DNA of 64,000 nt. It comes from Salinirubellus litoreus (GTDB lineage Archaea; Halobacteriota; Halobacteria; Halobacteriales; Haloarculaceae). A program made the translations under genes and the position numbers. Below are positions 25,802-35,356 of the stretch, in pieces (positions within the stretch are counted from its first letter, which is position 1; each line of letters opens with the position of its first letter). The notes under the pieces were generated by a model. The model did no database searches, had not been told where the DNA came from, and worked only from the letters and a program-made list of their open reading frames with translations. The stretch spans positions 3,658,001 through 3,722,000 of the forward strand of contig NZ_CP147841.1 of assembly GCF_037335815.1 (NCBI RefSeq), given 5' to 3'.

Positions 25802-26929
25802 GTGCTCGCGACCGTGATCGTCGTCACCCTCCTGGGCGTCGTGGCAGCGCTCGATGTCCTCCTCGGACTGGGGTCGACCGCCGATCTCCTGCGGCTCGTC
25901 GCCGTCCCCGCGTTCGCCTGGGCGGCCTACCGGGACGTCCGTACCCGGCGGGTCCCGAACCGGCTGTGGCCGCCGCTGGTCGGCGTGGGCGTCCTCGTGC
26001 TCGCCCTCGACTTCGCCGGCGGGCTCCCGGCCGGGTTCGGGGGCGAGATCGCGCTCCTCCGGATCTCCGTGAGCGTCGGGCTCGTGGCCCCGCTGGGGTA
26101 CGTCTTCTTCCGCGTGGGCGGGTTCGGCGGTGCCGACGCGAAGGCCGTCATCGCGCTCGCGGTCCTGTTCCCGCTCTACCCGGTCTACTACCTCCCGTTC
26201 GACGCCCTGCCGATGCACGCGGCCACCCTCGGGGTGTTCTCGCTCACCATCCTCACGAACACCGTGGCCGCGGGGGCGCTCTACCCGGTCGGCCTCGCGG
26301 CCCGGAACCTCTCGCGTGGACACCTCGCCCCGCCGATGGTCGTCGGCCGACCGGCCCGGATCGAGGACCTCTCGACGGCTCACGGGAGCCTGATGGAGAC
26401 GCCCGACGGCTACACGCGCCGCGGGCTCGACCTCGACGCGCTCCGGATGTACCTCAGGTGGCGGGGGACGACCCTCCCGGCGGTCCGCGAGTCGCCGGAT
26501 CACCACCGCGACCCGACCTCGCTCCCGCCGCCGGGAGCGCGGAACGATCCCGGCGACGGCGCAGTCGGCGACGGCCCGCCCGTCGCGGACGGGGGGACAC
26601 AGCGGGTGGAACCGGAGCCGCGGACGGACGACGCGGCCGAGCCGACCGCGGTGGCGGCCGAAGTGGATCTGGACCCGACCGGCGGGGCCGCCACGGAGGA
26701 CCCGTGGGGAGCCGAGGCGTTCCTCGACGAGATCGAGGGGACGGCCTACGGGACGACCCCCTCGAAGCTCCGCGACGGTCTCGAAGTGGTCGCCGATCCC
26801 GATCGGGAGACGGTGTGGTTCACGCCGGGCATCCCGTTCGTCGTCCCGATGTTCGTCGGACTCGTCGTCGCACTCACCTACGGCGACGTGCTGTTCGTCG
26901 TCCTGCGGGTGCTCGGTCTGCTGCCGTAG
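25802..26929 (+). CDS. pibD: Archaeal prepilin/preflagellin peptidase (A24 family)
   Basis: This 375-aa GTG-start membrane protein has at least six hydrophobic segments in residues 1-175, a long hydrophilic acidic loop (about 190-330) and a terminal membrane helix. The two aspartates of A24 peptidases lie in the YRDVRTRRVPN motif (first catalytic Asp) and in FGGADAKA (GxGD-type motif). PibD cuts type III signal peptides of pilins and archaellins at the membrane. The large acidic insertion and extra C-terminal helix are typical of haloarchaeal versions. Confidence 0.85.
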   Translation: MLATVIVVTLLGVVAALDVLLGLGSTADLLRLVAVPAFAWAAYRDVRTRRVPNRLWPPLVGVGVLVLALDFAGGLPAGFGGEIALLRISVSVGLVAPLGYVFFRVGGFGGADAKAVIALAVLFPLYPVYYLPFDALPMHAATLGVFSLTILTNTVAAGALYPVGLAARNLSRGHLAPPMVVGRPARIEDLSTAHGSLMETPDGYTRRGLDLDALRMYLRWRGTTLPAVRESPDHHRDPTSLPPPGARNDPGDGAVGDGPPVADGGTQRVEPEPRTDDAAEPTAVAAEVDLDPTGGAATEDPWGAEAFLDEIEGTAYGTTPSKLRDGLEVVADPDRETVWFTPGIPFVVPMFVGLVVALTYGDVLFVVLRVLGLLP

Positions 26930-27117
26930 GCTGTACACCTGGTGTCGTCGACACCGACGGGGGCGCACCGAGGAGGACGTGTACGTCGATCCCCAGGGGA
27001 GTCACGGGAGCCGTATCGTATTCGACGTGCTCTCGCCCGCGTGTCGATCCGGGGCGGGGGTAGTGGAGCTGACTGGTCCAGTCGAATGCGAACAGCTATG
27101 TGCCCACACCGGGCGAG

Positions 27118-28440
27118 ATGGGGACCATGGAAGGACGGGAGTGGCGGTTCGCGCTGACGATCAGCGCCGCCCACGGCATGGATCACTTCCTCAAGCGGGT
27201 GTTCCCGCCGCTCGTCCCGATCTGGGGCCTGGCGTTCGGGTTCCCCCTCTGGAAGCTCGGCGTGATCCTCGGCGCGCGGTCGTTCGGCTCGGCCATCGGC
27301 CAGGCACCGATGGGCCACCTGTCCGATCGCTTCGACCGCCGGGTCATCCTGCCCGCGGGGATCGCGCTCATGGGGGTGAGCTTCGTCGTCTTCGCAGCGC
27401 TTCCCTACCTCTCGCTCGACGTCGCGTTCTCCGTCGCCGGGGTGTCCCTGAGCGGGGAGTTCCTCGGGATGCTGCTCACGATGGTCGCCGCCGGCCTCGG
27501 GTCGAGCACGCTCCACCCGACGGGCTACCCGCTGATCAGCGAGAACGTGGGCGAGGCCCGCAAGGGAAAGGTCCTCGGGATGTGGGGCTCGGCCCGGGCG
27601 TTCGGTGACGGCACGGCTCCGGCGGTCGTCGGCGTCGCGTTACTCCTGACGGGCTGGCAGCCGATCCTCGTCGGGTTCGGTCTCCTGGGCCTCGCGTACG
27701 CCGGCTACCTCTACGTCGTCCTCGGCGCGTTCGAGACCCGGCCACCCGACCACGTCGAGGGACGAACGGAGACGACCGACGACGCGCCGAGCCTGTGGCG
27801 GGCCGACCGCCGGCGGTACGTCTATCCGATGCTCGCCGTGTTCGCCGCGTTCGTGCTCCAGATCACGGCGACCGCGGGCGTGAACGTCTTCCTCCCCGAG
27901 TTCATCACCAGCGAGTACAGCTACTCGCTCTCGCTCGCCGGCTTCACCGTCACCCCGACGTCGACGGCGAGCTTCTACTACTCGGCGCTCCTGCTGACCG
28001 CGGGGATCGTCCAGCTGGGGACCGGAGAACTCGTCGACCGGTACGACCACCGGAAGGTCCTCGTGGGCTTTCTCGTCGCCGGCGCGCTGGTGCTCCTGAT
28101 CCTCGCGACGAGCGCCTTCTCGCCGATCGTGCTGTTCGGCGTGCTCCTCCTCCTGGGGGCGAGCCTCTGGGGGCTCAACCCGGCTCGTGACGCGATCGTC
28201 TCGGACATCGCCCCCGCGGCCCACGAGGGACGGACGTTCGGCTACCTCTGGACCGGCGCGCTCCTCCTCGCCTCGGCGTCCCCCGCCGTGGTCGGCTACA
28301 TCGGGGACGTCGCGGGCCTCCGACAGGCGTTCGCCGTCCTCGCCGGGATCGTCTTCCTCTCGGTGATCCCCATCGCGCTGCTCCTGTCGAGCCGGGTGTA
28401 CCTCGATAGCGGTGCGACCGACGTCGCGAGCGGTGACTGA
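27118..28440 (+). CDS. MFS transporter
   Basis: A 440-aa protein with twelve hydrophobic segments in two six-helix halves. The MFS loop motif SDRFDRRVILPAG appears between helices 2 and 3, and a second (GELVDRYDHRKVLVG) in the C-half. The central loop DHVEGRTETTDDA is acidic. Substrate unknown. ATG 27127 is an equally good start; the GTG at 27100 is less likely. It stands alone, with no regulator adjacent. Confidence 0.82.
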   Translation: MGTMEGREWRFALTISAAHGMDHFLKRVFPPLVPIWGLAFGFPLWKLGVILGARSFGSAIGQAPMGHLSDRFDRRVILPAGIALMGVSFVVFAALPYLSLDVAFSVAGVSLSGEFLGMLLTMVAAGLGSSTLHPTGYPLISENVGEARKGKVLGMWGSARAFGDGTAPAVVGVALLLTGWQPILVGFGLLGLAYAGYLYVVLGAFETRPPDHVEGRTETTDDAPSLWRADRRRYVYPMLAVFAAFVLQITATAGVNVFLPEFITSEYSYSLSLAGFTVTPTSTASFYYSALLLTAGIVQLGTGELVDRYDHRKVLVGFLVAGALVLLILATSAFSPIVLFGVLLLLGASLWGLNPARDAIVSDIAPAAHEGRTFGYLWTGALLLASASPAVVGYIGDVAGLRQAFAVLAGIVFLSVIPIALLLSSRVYLDSGATDVASGD

Positions 28441-28673
28441 CCCCGCCACCTCGAAGCCGGCGAGATCTACTGCTCCCGGCGGGAGCGTTCCCGGTCGGAC
28501 TCCGGGAGCCGACGGATTACACCGCGCGAGGGTATCGGTACCGCCTCGACGCTCGATCCACCGACCACTACTGATTGGTGAGCTGCCGGGCTTTCGACGA
28601 CGCGGACCCCCTCGGGCGTGCCCGTGAGCCGCTCATGACAAGCACTATCCGTTCTCACGACCACCTCCCGTCG

Positions 28674-29057
28674 ATGAGCGAGAGCGAGGCCGACACACCC
28701 GATCTGGCGTTCGACGCCCAGGGGCTCCTCCCGGCCGTCGCCCAGGACGCCGAGAGCGGCGACGTACTGATGCTCGCCTACGCCAACCGCGAGGCGCTCG
28801 AGCGGACCCGCGAGACGGGCCTCGCACACTACTACTCCCGTTCGCGCGAGGAGCTGTGGCAGAAGGGCGCGACCAGCGGACACGTCCAGCGCGTCCGGGA
28901 GGTGCGCGTCGACTGCGACGGAGATGCCCTGCTCTACCGGGTCGACCAGGACGGCGGGGCCTGTCACACCGGGTTCGAGTCCTGCTTCTACCGGACCGTC
29001 GACGGCGAGGTGGTCGGAAACCGGGTGTTCGATCCAGATGACGTCTACGAGGACTGA
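28674..29057 (+). CDS. hisI: Phosphoribosyl-AMP cyclohydrolase
   Basis: 127 aa. The core matches HisI: DVLMLAYANREALERT, YYSRSREELWQKGATSGHVQ, the metal-binding DCDGDALLYRVDQDGGACHTG and SCFYR. It opens the ring of phosphoribosyl-AMP in histidine synthesis. ATG 28674 is preferred because upstream residues look non-coding. Its 3' end overlaps the next gene by 20 nt. hisA lies 6 kb further on, so the his genes are scattered. Confidence 0.92.
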   Translation: MSESEADTPDLAFDAQGLLPAVAQDAESGDVLMLAYANREALERTRETGLAHYYSRSREELWQKGATSGHVQRVREVRVDCDGDALLYRVDQDGGACHTGFESCFYRTVDGEVVGNRVFDPDDVYED

Positions 29058-30189
29058 CGCGGCCGGAGCCGAGGGGGACGAGGTCGACGACCTCGTCACC
29101 GAACTCCGCGAGGCCCGCGAGCGCGTCGACGAACTTGAGTCGCGGGTCGAGGAGGTCGGCCAGTCCGACCTCGAACGGGTCGCCGACGCCTACAACGGGG
29201 CGACGCGCCTGCTCGACCGCTACGAGGACCGCGCGACCGACTACGACGACTTCGAGGGGTACGTCGAGTTCCAGGAGGCGTTCGTCGACTTCGTCGAGGG
29301 GCTCCCCGAGGACCTGCCGGCCCGCGAGGGGTTCGAGGACGCCGACGAGACGTTCCAGAAGTCCCGTCTGAACGAGGAGGACTTCGAGCGGGCCCGCGAG
29401 CACCTCTCCCAGCCACGCGAGTACGCCTCGCTGCTCTCCTCCTACCGCGAGGCCCGCCAGCGGCGCTCGGACGCAGAACACGCCGTCCGGTCGCGGCTCC
29501 GCGACCTCGAATCGCGGGTCGACCACCTGGAGCGGACGCTCGCGCTCGGTGCCGCCGACCTCGACGCTCCCATCGAGGAGCTCCACGAGCCCATCGAGGC
29601 GTACGACGAGGCCGTCCGCGAGGCGTTCGAGGCGTTCAAACGCGAGGCCTCGGCCCGCGAGGTGTTCGCGCTGATCGACGTGATCGGGTCGTTCCCGCTG
29701 GTCGACTTCCGCGAGCCGCCGACCCGCCTGCGCGAGTACGTCGAGTCGAGCGAGGCCGGCGAGGAGCCCATCCCGAAGCTGCTCGAGTACGCCGACTACT
29801 CCGCCTCGAAGCTCGATCACTACGTCGGCGAGCCCCACGAACTCAAGCGCCACGTCGCCACCAACCGGACGTACCTCGATCGGCTCTCCGCCGAGCCGCT
29901 GACGGTCGGGTGGCCGCCGCCGCCCGCCTCGAAGCTCCGCTACCGGACACGCGAGTACGAGGCCGTCGTCCGCCGGTTCGCCCCCGAGGGAACCGTGGCG
30001 GCGCTCCGGGACGTCCGCCGCCTCGCGGCCGACCCGGCGTGGTACGGCGATCTCCGCGAGGCCGCCCACGCGGTCACCGAGCTCGACGACGAACAGCGGT
30101 CGATGCTCGAACGCGACGCCGTCGAGCCGGCGCTCCGCGAGGCCGGAGCGAAACGCGACCGGCTCCGCGAGGCGCTCGACGCCGGGTAG
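29038..30189 (+). CDS. Coiled-coil haloarchaeal protein (DUF7118-like)
   Basis: A 383-aa, strongly charged, mostly alpha-helical protein with heptad-rich stretches (VTELREARERVDELESRVEE near the start, later ARQRRSDAEHAVRSRLRDLE). There is no signal peptide or membrane segment. ATG 29038 lies within hisI (20-nt overlap), implying coupled translation. It resembles conserved haloarchaeal coiled-coil proteins that I associate with DUF7118. The link to histidine synthesis is only positional. Confidence 0.65.
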   Translation: MTSTRTDAAGAEGDEVDDLVTELREARERVDELESRVEEVGQSDLERVADAYNGATRLLDRYEDRATDYDDFEGYVEFQEAFVDFVEGLPEDLPAREGFEDADETFQKSRLNEEDFERAREHLSQPREYASLLSSYREARQRRSDAEHAVRSRLRDLESRVDHLERTLALGAADLDAPIEELHEPIEAYDEAVREAFEAFKREASAREVFALIDVIGSFPLVDFREPPTRLREYVESSEAGEEPIPKLLEYADYSASKLDHYVGEPHELKRHVATNRTYLDRLSAEPLTVGWPPPPASKLRYRTREYEAVVRRFAPEGTVAALRDVRRLAADPAWYGDLREAAHAVTELDDEQRSMLERDAVEPALREAGAKRDRLREALDAG

Positions 30190-30210
30190 GGGAGACGGAG
30201 TCCCCGGAGG

Positions 30211-30645
30211 CTACTGGCTCTGCTGGACACCGATGACCGTCGCTCGCTCGCCGCTCTCGCTGTAGGTGAGTTCGGCGACGTCGCCGACGGAGACGCTGTT
30301 GAAGTCACCCCTCGAGACCACCGGGCTCCCACAGCCCGAACAGTCGTGACGGACGCGGTACTCGACGTCGCCGTAGCGGGCGTTCAGTCGACGGTGGAGC
30401 TCCTGTGAGACGAACAGCCGACCCTCCGCGGCGAAGTCCGAGGCGTGGGCCTCGGCGATCAGCCGCTCGCCCTCGGTCGAGTCGTAGACGAGCCGGCGCG
30501 TGTCCGTCCGGGTCGTCGCCGTGATCCACTTCGCCGTGACGCGACCGCGCTCGGTGATGCCCAGCGTCGTGAGACAGCCCGCGGTGGCGAGGCCCCCGGC
30601 GGTGGCGAGGGTACCGACGCTGGTGAGGACCGTCCGGCGGTTCAC
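30211..30645 (-). CDS. Tat-exported lipoprotein
   Basis: A 144-aa protein. The start MNRRTVLTSVGTLATAGG and a lipobox (ATAGC) indicate a Tat lipoprotein signal. The mature part has a CSGCG pair that may bind metal or form a disulfide. Function unknown. It is divergent from the glycosyltransferase-like gene and convergent with the coiled-coil gene (21-nt gap). Confidence 0.75.
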   Translation of the reverse strand: MNRRTVLTSVGTLATAGGLATAGCLTTLGITERGRVTAKWITATTRTDTRRLVYDSTEGERLIAEAHASDFAAEGRLFVSQELHRRLNARYGDVEYRVRHDCSGCGSPVVSRGDFNSVSVGDVAELTYSESGERATVIGVQQSQ

Positions 30646-30783
30646 GGTCGGACTACGTGCCAGCGGGGGTTGTGCCTTCCGTTCTCGTTAGTAGGCCCTC
30701 GACGGTCGACGGCTTCCGATCGTCGTCCCGAGTGGACCTGCTTCCGGCAGTACGTGGGATCGCCGGGGCGACCGTTCGCCCGG

Positions 30784-30794
30784 AGTATTATTAC
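30784..30794 (+). promoter_or_regulatory. TATA-like box of the STELLO-like gene
   Basis: AGTATTATTAC centred about 27 nt before the GTG at 30816; it supports that GTG as the start. Confidence 0.5.
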
Positions 30795-30815
30795 ACGCAG
30801 ATGGGAACGTGAATC

Positions 30816-31802
30816 GTGGACCGAGCTATCGTCATCACGTCGATACACGGCGTGACCGACGCCGTCGAACAGTTCCTGGACTTCGGCGAGTGGGAGGTCG
30901 TGCTGGTCGGCGACCGGAAGACGCCCGACATCGACCGCGACGCGTTCGGGAATCTCACCTATCTCTCCCTCGAGGATCAGCGATCGCTGCCGGGCGAGCT
31001 ACACGAACTCCCCTACGACCACTACTGCCGGAAGAACCTCGGCTACCTGTACGCCATCCAGCAGGGCGCCGAGGTCATCGCGGACACGGACGACGACAAC
31101 ATCCCGAAGGCCGACTGGGACGCCTGGCTCTCGGAAGCCACGACCGAACGTTCGGTGTCCGGGCCGACGTTCACGAACGTCTACGACTACTTCACCGACG
31201 ACTTCGTCTGGCCGCGAGGGCTCCCGCTGGACGAGGTGACGACGGCCGCCCCGACCCCGACCGAGCGGGCGGCCGCCGGGTTCGACGAGGTGGGCGTCGT
31301 CCAGGGGCTCGCCGACGTCGAACCGGACGTCGACGCCATCTTCCGGCTCGTCTTCGACGACCTCGTCGAGTTCGACGACCGCCCGCCCGTCGTGCTCGAC
31401 CGGGGGACGTACAGCCCGTTCAACTCACAGAACACTCTCTGGCCCGTCGAGACCCTCTACCCGTATCTCTACCTCCCGAGCACGGTCACGTTCCGGTTCA
31501 CCGACATCCTCCGGGGCTACGTCGCCCAGCGTGGGCTCTGGGCGGCCGGGAAGCGACTCGCCTTCACCGGGGCCTCCGTGGTCCAGGACCGGAACGTCCA
31601 CGACCTGATGGCCGACTTCGAGAGCGAGATACCCTGTTACCTGCGGACGAGGGAGCTCGTCGAAACCCTCGAATCGCTGGAGCTGTCCGGATCGCCGGCC
31701 GACGACGTGGAGACCATCTACCGGGAACTGGAGCGGATCGGTATCGTCGAGCGCGAGGAACTGGACTACCTCGATCGCTGGCTGTCCGCCATCCGGGCCT
31801 GA
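30816..31802 (+). CDS. STELLO/DUF288-like glycosyltransferase
   Basis: A 328-aa GTG-start protein. Features resemble the STELLO (DUF288) group: RAIVITSIHG start, VLVGDRKTP, PYDHYCRKNLGYLYAI, the acidic ADTDDDN metal/nucleotide-binding motif near residues 90-96, and later FRFTDILRGYVAQR. Such proteins are putative glycosyltransferases in polysaccharide synthesis. No membrane segment or signal, so cytoplasmic. It is convergent with another sugar-transfer-like gene 10 nt away. Confidence 0.72.
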   Translation: MDRAIVITSIHGVTDAVEQFLDFGEWEVVLVGDRKTPDIDRDAFGNLTYLSLEDQRSLPGELHELPYDHYCRKNLGYLYAIQQGAEVIADTDDDNIPKADWDAWLSEATTERSVSGPTFTNVYDYFTDDFVWPRGLPLDEVTTAAPTPTERAAAGFDEVGVVQGLADVEPDVDAIFRLVFDDLVEFDDRPPVVLDRGTYSPFNSQNTLWPVETLYPYLYLPSTVTFRFTDILRGYVAQRGLWAAGKRLAFTGASVVQDRNVHDLMADFESEIPCYLRTRELVETLESLELSGSPADDVETIYRELERIGIVEREELDYLDRWLSAIRA

Positions 31803-31811
31803 CGGTCGGGA

Positions 31812-32720
31812 TCAGGACCCCGAGTCCCGCCCGGCGCTCTCACGGGCGCGGTCGAGCAGGTAGGCCACCGCCTCGTCGGGGTTCCGCAGGCCGGTCATCA
31901 GTTTCCGCTTCGACGGGATCCGGTTCCGTAGCCGGGCGTCACGCCGCGCCTGCTCCTCGACGTAGGCCCGACTCCTGAGGATGTGATCCCCGACGTCGAA
32001 CCGCCGTACGTCGATGTCCGACCGGTCCATGTGCTGTTTGAGGAGGCGCTCGCCCACCCTGTGCTCTTCGGGCGTGTCGCCGAGTGGGTCGGCCCAGTAC
32101 GCCCCGAGCTCCTCCCAGACGGAGGCGTAGTAGTCCATGTTCTCGGAACTCGAAACGGCCAGTTTGTCGCTGACCTGGAACGGCGTGACGTGGGTGTGCC
32201 AGAGCGTCCCCGGGGTCGACAGTACCTCCGGCGGAAGCTCCGCCGGCACGCGGAGATCCGGTCGAAGCCGTATCACCACGTCGTATCGGAACCCGTGTTC
32301 GCGCTCCCACTCGCGTTTCAGTTCGCTGCACCGGTAGATGCTGTAGAAGTTCGGGATGTTCCCCTGCCAGTGGTCGGGTTCGGCCTCGATCAGTTCGTCC
32401 GGGACACGCACGCCCTCGAACTCGCGGCGGTCGGCGGCGGAGAACGGCGGCGTGATCTCGACCGCCTTCGGTTCGTAGAGCCGCTCGATCGTCTCGCGAG
32501 TGACCGTCCCCCGGCCCTCGCCCTGCCCGCTCGCCTGCAGATTCAGCCGGTTCGTGATCCCGACGCTCTCCTCGGTGTGGACGAAGACGTCCGGGTCGAG
32601 CGGCTCCAGCACGTTCTCGGTGAGATCGCCGTAGCACTCCCTGAACGTCCGCATCTGCCCGCCCAGACACAGGGCGATACGGGTGTCCTCGGCGACTCCG
32701 GACGTGGAATCCGCTCCCAT
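31812..32720 (-). CDS. Putative glycosyltransferase-like protein
   Basis: A 302-aa cytoplasmic protein with a layout seen in capsule-type transferases: ALCLGGQMRTFRECY near the start, DVFVHTEES, a central NFYSIYRCSELKREWE helix, and YDVVIRLRPDLRVP near residues 155-168. The last resembles the DXD-type 'RLRPDL' signature. The substrate is unknown; the neighbour is STELLO-like, so the two may act on the same glycan. Confidence 0.55.
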   Translation of the reverse strand: MGADSTSGVAEDTRIALCLGGQMRTFRECYGDLTENVLEPLDPDVFVHTEESVGITNRLNLQASGQGEGRGTVTRETIERLYEPKAVEITPPFSAADRREFEGVRVPDELIEAEPDHWQGNIPNFYSIYRCSELKREWEREHGFRYDVVIRLRPDLRVPAELPPEVLSTPGTLWHTHVTPFQVSDKLAVSSSENMDYYASVWEELGAYWADPLGDTPEEHRVGERLLKQHMDRSDIDVRRFDVGDHILRSRAYVEEQARRDARLRNRIPSKRKLMTGLRNPDEAVAYLLDRARESAGRDSGS

Positions 32721-32829
32721 CAGCGTTGGTTTCCGAGGACGAACACAAGAAACTACCTCAGGGGGCCGTCCAGTCGTCGTTCCGACTACCCGGTGACGAC
32801 GAAACGATCCGGAGCGGCGGGAGGCGCGT

Positions 32830-33219
32830 CTAGATGACGCGGTTCTGGAGGTAGTCGAGGTGCTTCGCGTTGTAGACGATCCTGACCTCCTCGGCCGTCG
32901 GCGAGCCGATGCAGGTCAGGCGGACGTTCTTGTCCTCGACCTCCTCGTCCGAGAGGATCTGCTGCATGTCCATCTCGATGCCGCCCTCCTTGAGGATGGC
33001 CGCGCAGTTCGCACACGCGCCGGCCCGGCAGGAGAACGGCCAGTCGTAGCCCTGGGCCTCGGCGGCCTCGAGGATGTACTCGCCCTCGTTGACGTCGAGG
33101 GTTCCGTAGTCCTCCTCGTCGAGGCCGGCGTCGGCCGCCTCGTCGAACAGGTCGTCGTCGTCCATCGACCAGCCGTGGTCGTCAAGCACTTCGTAGTTGA
33201 GGTATTCGACGGTGGGCAT
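32830..33219 (-). CDS. Haloarchaeal 2Fe-2S ferredoxin
   Basis: A 129-aa halophilic plant-type ferredoxin starting MPTVEYLNYEVLDDHGWSMD. It has the characteristic acidic N-terminal insertion and the cluster motif CRAGACANCA with a fourth Cys in LTCIGSP. It ends DYLQNRVI, as in well-known haloarchaeal ferredoxins, which accept electrons from 2-oxoacid:ferredoxin oxidoreductases. ATG 33219 is the family start. Confidence 0.95.
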   Translation of the reverse strand: MPTVEYLNYEVLDDHGWSMDDDDLFDEAADAGLDEEDYGTLDVNEGEYILEAAEAQGYDWPFSCRAGACANCAAILKEGGIEMDMQQILSDEEVEDKNVRLTCIGSPTAEEVRIVYNAKHLDYLQNRVI

Positions 33220-33292
33220 CACCTCGCGCCTACTCGCGCGGGTATGTTAGGTCTTGCTGTTGCACGTTCCGGTGTGGGTGAGATCCACGAAT

Positions 33293-34498
33293 TCAGAGCA
33301 CGAACCGGAAGACGACGTAGGCGGCGGCGGTGGCGACCGAGGGGACGAAGTTCTGCAGGACTATGACCCGGGCGGTGGTCTTCGGCTCGAACAGGTCGGC
33401 CGCCTTCGGGATGTCCTCTGAGACCTCCTCCCCGATGGGCGTTCGCTGTCCGGGCGTCGGCGTCGACTTCCCGCCACCGCCGACGGTCGGTGCGTCCTCG
33501 GATTCGGCCGCGAGCGCACCGACCGAGACGTCCGGGGTGTCCTCGCCCGTCACCGTCTGTGAGATGGTCGTCGTTCGCGTGGCCCGGCCCCACCCGAGCC
33601 CGACGATGCTCATGGTGGCGATGATGACGAAGCTCGCGGGGATACCGAGCGCCGAGAGGAACGTGACGATCGTCGCGGAGACGACGGCGACGACCAGCGC
33701 CGCCAGCAGCGGGAGTTCGGTGAGGTCGTTGCCGACCGTATCGAGGGTGCGTCGGGCGATGGTGAACGCCCCGAGCGCGATGGCTCCGCCGCCGAGGAGG
33801 ACGCCTTGCTCGATCGTGATGGAGTCGTTGCCGACCAGCGGCGCGACGGCGTTGGCGACGTTCGACGCCCCCGCCGAGAACGCCATGTAGCAGGCGATGA
33901 GCACGACGAGGCCGGTTCCGACGACCTCCCGTGGAGTGGTCGAGGGACCGAGCACCGGCCGCGGGATCGTCCCCGAGCGGTCGAGGGCGAGCAGCGATCC
34001 CTCGGTCTGGGTGACGGCGAACCACTCGACCAGCCGGGGGTAGAAGTACCGGCCGATGACGCCGCTGACCCAGAAGGCGACGATCGGCGAGACGATCCAC
34101 CAGGTCACGATCTGTCCGAGCACGCCCCAGGCGATCGTCCCGCGGGCGAGACCGAGCCCCGCGATGGCCCCCACGGCGGTCATCGAGGTCGAGGCCGGCA
34201 CGCCGACGACGTTCGAGAGGAACAGCGCGAACCCGATGAAGAACAGGACCGCGATGCTCGACTCGATGGTGAACAGGCTCGACGGGACGATCTGTCCGCC
34301 CATCGTCTCGATGACCTGGCGGCCGACCGTCCACCCACCCAGCAGCGCGAACACGGACATGAGGACGGCCGCGCCGAACTTCGAGACCGTATTGCTCCCA
34401 ACCGCCGGCCCGAACGCCACGCCGGTCGAGGAGCCGCCGATGTTGAACCCGACGAAGACCGCCACGAGGAGACCGACGGCCAGCAGTGGCGATATCAC
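33293..34498 (-). CDS. pitA: PiT-family inorganic phosphate transporter
   Basis: The GTG at 34498 gives 401 aa. About ten membrane helices in two inverted repeats carry the PiT signatures: FNIGGSSTGVAFGPAVGS near the start, PASTSMTAVGAIAG, then SAGASNVANAVAPLVG in the second half. It imports phosphate coupled to cations. The cytoplasmic loop between repeats is acidic (SEDAPTVGGGG). CTTAAG at 34523-34528 on the minus strand is 27 nt from the GTG, so the longer frame upstream is rejected. It is divergent from hisA. Confidence 0.88.
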   Translation of the reverse strand: MISPLLAVGLLVAVFVGFNIGGSSTGVAFGPAVGSNTVSKFGAAVLMSVFALLGGWTVGRQVIETMGGQIVPSSLFTIESSIAVLFFIGFALFLSNVVGVPASTSMTAVGAIAGLGLARGTIAWGVLGQIVTWWIVSPIVAFWVSGVIGRYFYPRLVEWFAVTQTEGSLLALDRSGTIPRPVLGPSTTPREVVGTGLVVLIACYMAFSAGASNVANAVAPLVGNDSITIEQGVLLGGGAIALGAFTIARRTLDTVGNDLTELPLLAALVVAVVSATIVTFLSALGIPASFVIIATMSIVGLGWGRATRTTTISQTVTGEDTPDVSVGALAAESEDAPTVGGGGKSTPTPGQRTPIGEEVSEDIPKAADLFEPKTTARVIVLQNFVPSVATAAAYVVFRFVL

Positions 34499-34522
34499 AT
34501 GCGACAGTTCAAAACCGTCCGA

Positions 34523-34528
34523 CTTAAG
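34523..34528 (-). promoter_or_regulatory. TATA-like box of pitA
   Basis: CTTAAG 27 nt upstream of GTG 34498; this fixes the leaderless start of the phosphate carrier. Confidence 0.5.
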
Positions 34529-34594
34529 CGGTACTCTCTCGCCCGCCGGTGGTGATCGGTCGCCACACGCCATCGCCGGTATCGGTTCCGGAAC

Positions 34595-34600
34595 GCTTAG
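34595..34600 (+). promoter_or_regulatory. TATA-like box of hisA
   Basis: GCTTAG centred 27 nt upstream of ATG 34625. Confidence 0.45.
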
Positions 34601-34624
34601 GCGCGCCACGGCGGACACTCGGGT

Positions 34625-35356
34625 ATGTCTGCGTTCCCCGAGTTCGAGGTGGTCCCCGCCGTGGACGTCCAGGACGGCCAGGTCGTCCAGCTGGTGGGTG
34701 GAGAGCGCGGGACGGGCAAGCGATACGGCGACCCCGTCGAGGCCGCACAGCGATGGGTCGACGCCGGCGCGCGAACCCTCCACCTCGTCGACCTCGACGG
34801 GGCGTTCGAGGGCGAGCGGGCGAACGCATCCGCCATCGAGCGGGTGGTCGAGGCCGTCGGCGATGGGACGGGTGTGCAGGTCGGTGGTGGCATTCGCAGT
34901 TCGGAGGACGCCCGCTCGCTGCTCGACTCGGGCGTCGACCGGGTCATCCTCGGGACCGCCGCCGTCGAGGAGCCCGGGATCGTCGCCGAGATCAGCGAGA
35001 CCTACCCCGAGTCGGTGCTGGTCTCGCTCGACGCGAAGGGTGGCGAAGTCGTGGTTTCGGGCTGGACCGAAGGCACAGGAATAGACCCCGCCGAGGCCGC
35101 CGTCCGCTACGAGGAGCTCGGAGCAGGGGGGATACTGTTCACCGACGTCGACGTCGAGGGGCAGCTAGAGGGCGTCCGGACCGAGCCCGTCCGTCGGATC
35201 GTCGAGGCGACGTCGATCCCGGTGGTCGCCTCCGGCGGGGTCGCCTCGGTCGAGGACGTCCGGGCGCTGGCGGATGCCGGGGCGGCGGCCGTAGTAGTCG
35301 GGACGGCGCTGTACGAGGGTCGGTTCACGCTCCGGGAGGCGCAGGAGACGGTCTGA
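34625..35356 (+). CDS. hisA: ProFAR isomerase of histidine synthesis
   Basis: A 243-aa (beta-alpha)8 barrel. The first catalytic Asp is in VVPAVDVQDGQVVQL; GERGTGKRYGDPVE, VDLDGAF, VGGGIRS, and the second-half ILFTDVDVEGQLEG (second catalytic Asp) and VVASGGVAS follow. It converts ProFAR to PRFAR. A decayed second copy of its 3' half lies at 46.5-46.9 kb in the same orientation. The intact gene shows no break. Confidence 0.93.
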   Translation: MSAFPEFEVVPAVDVQDGQVVQLVGGERGTGKRYGDPVEAAQRWVDAGARTLHLVDLDGAFEGERANASAIERVVEAVGDGTGVQVGGGIRSSEDARSLLDSGVDRVILGTAAVEEPGIVAEISETYPESVLVSLDAKGGEVVVSGWTEGTGIDPAEAAVRYEELGAGGILFTDVDVEGQLEGVRTEPVRRIVEATSIPVVASGGVASVEDVRALADAGAAAVVVGTALYEGRFTLREAQETV

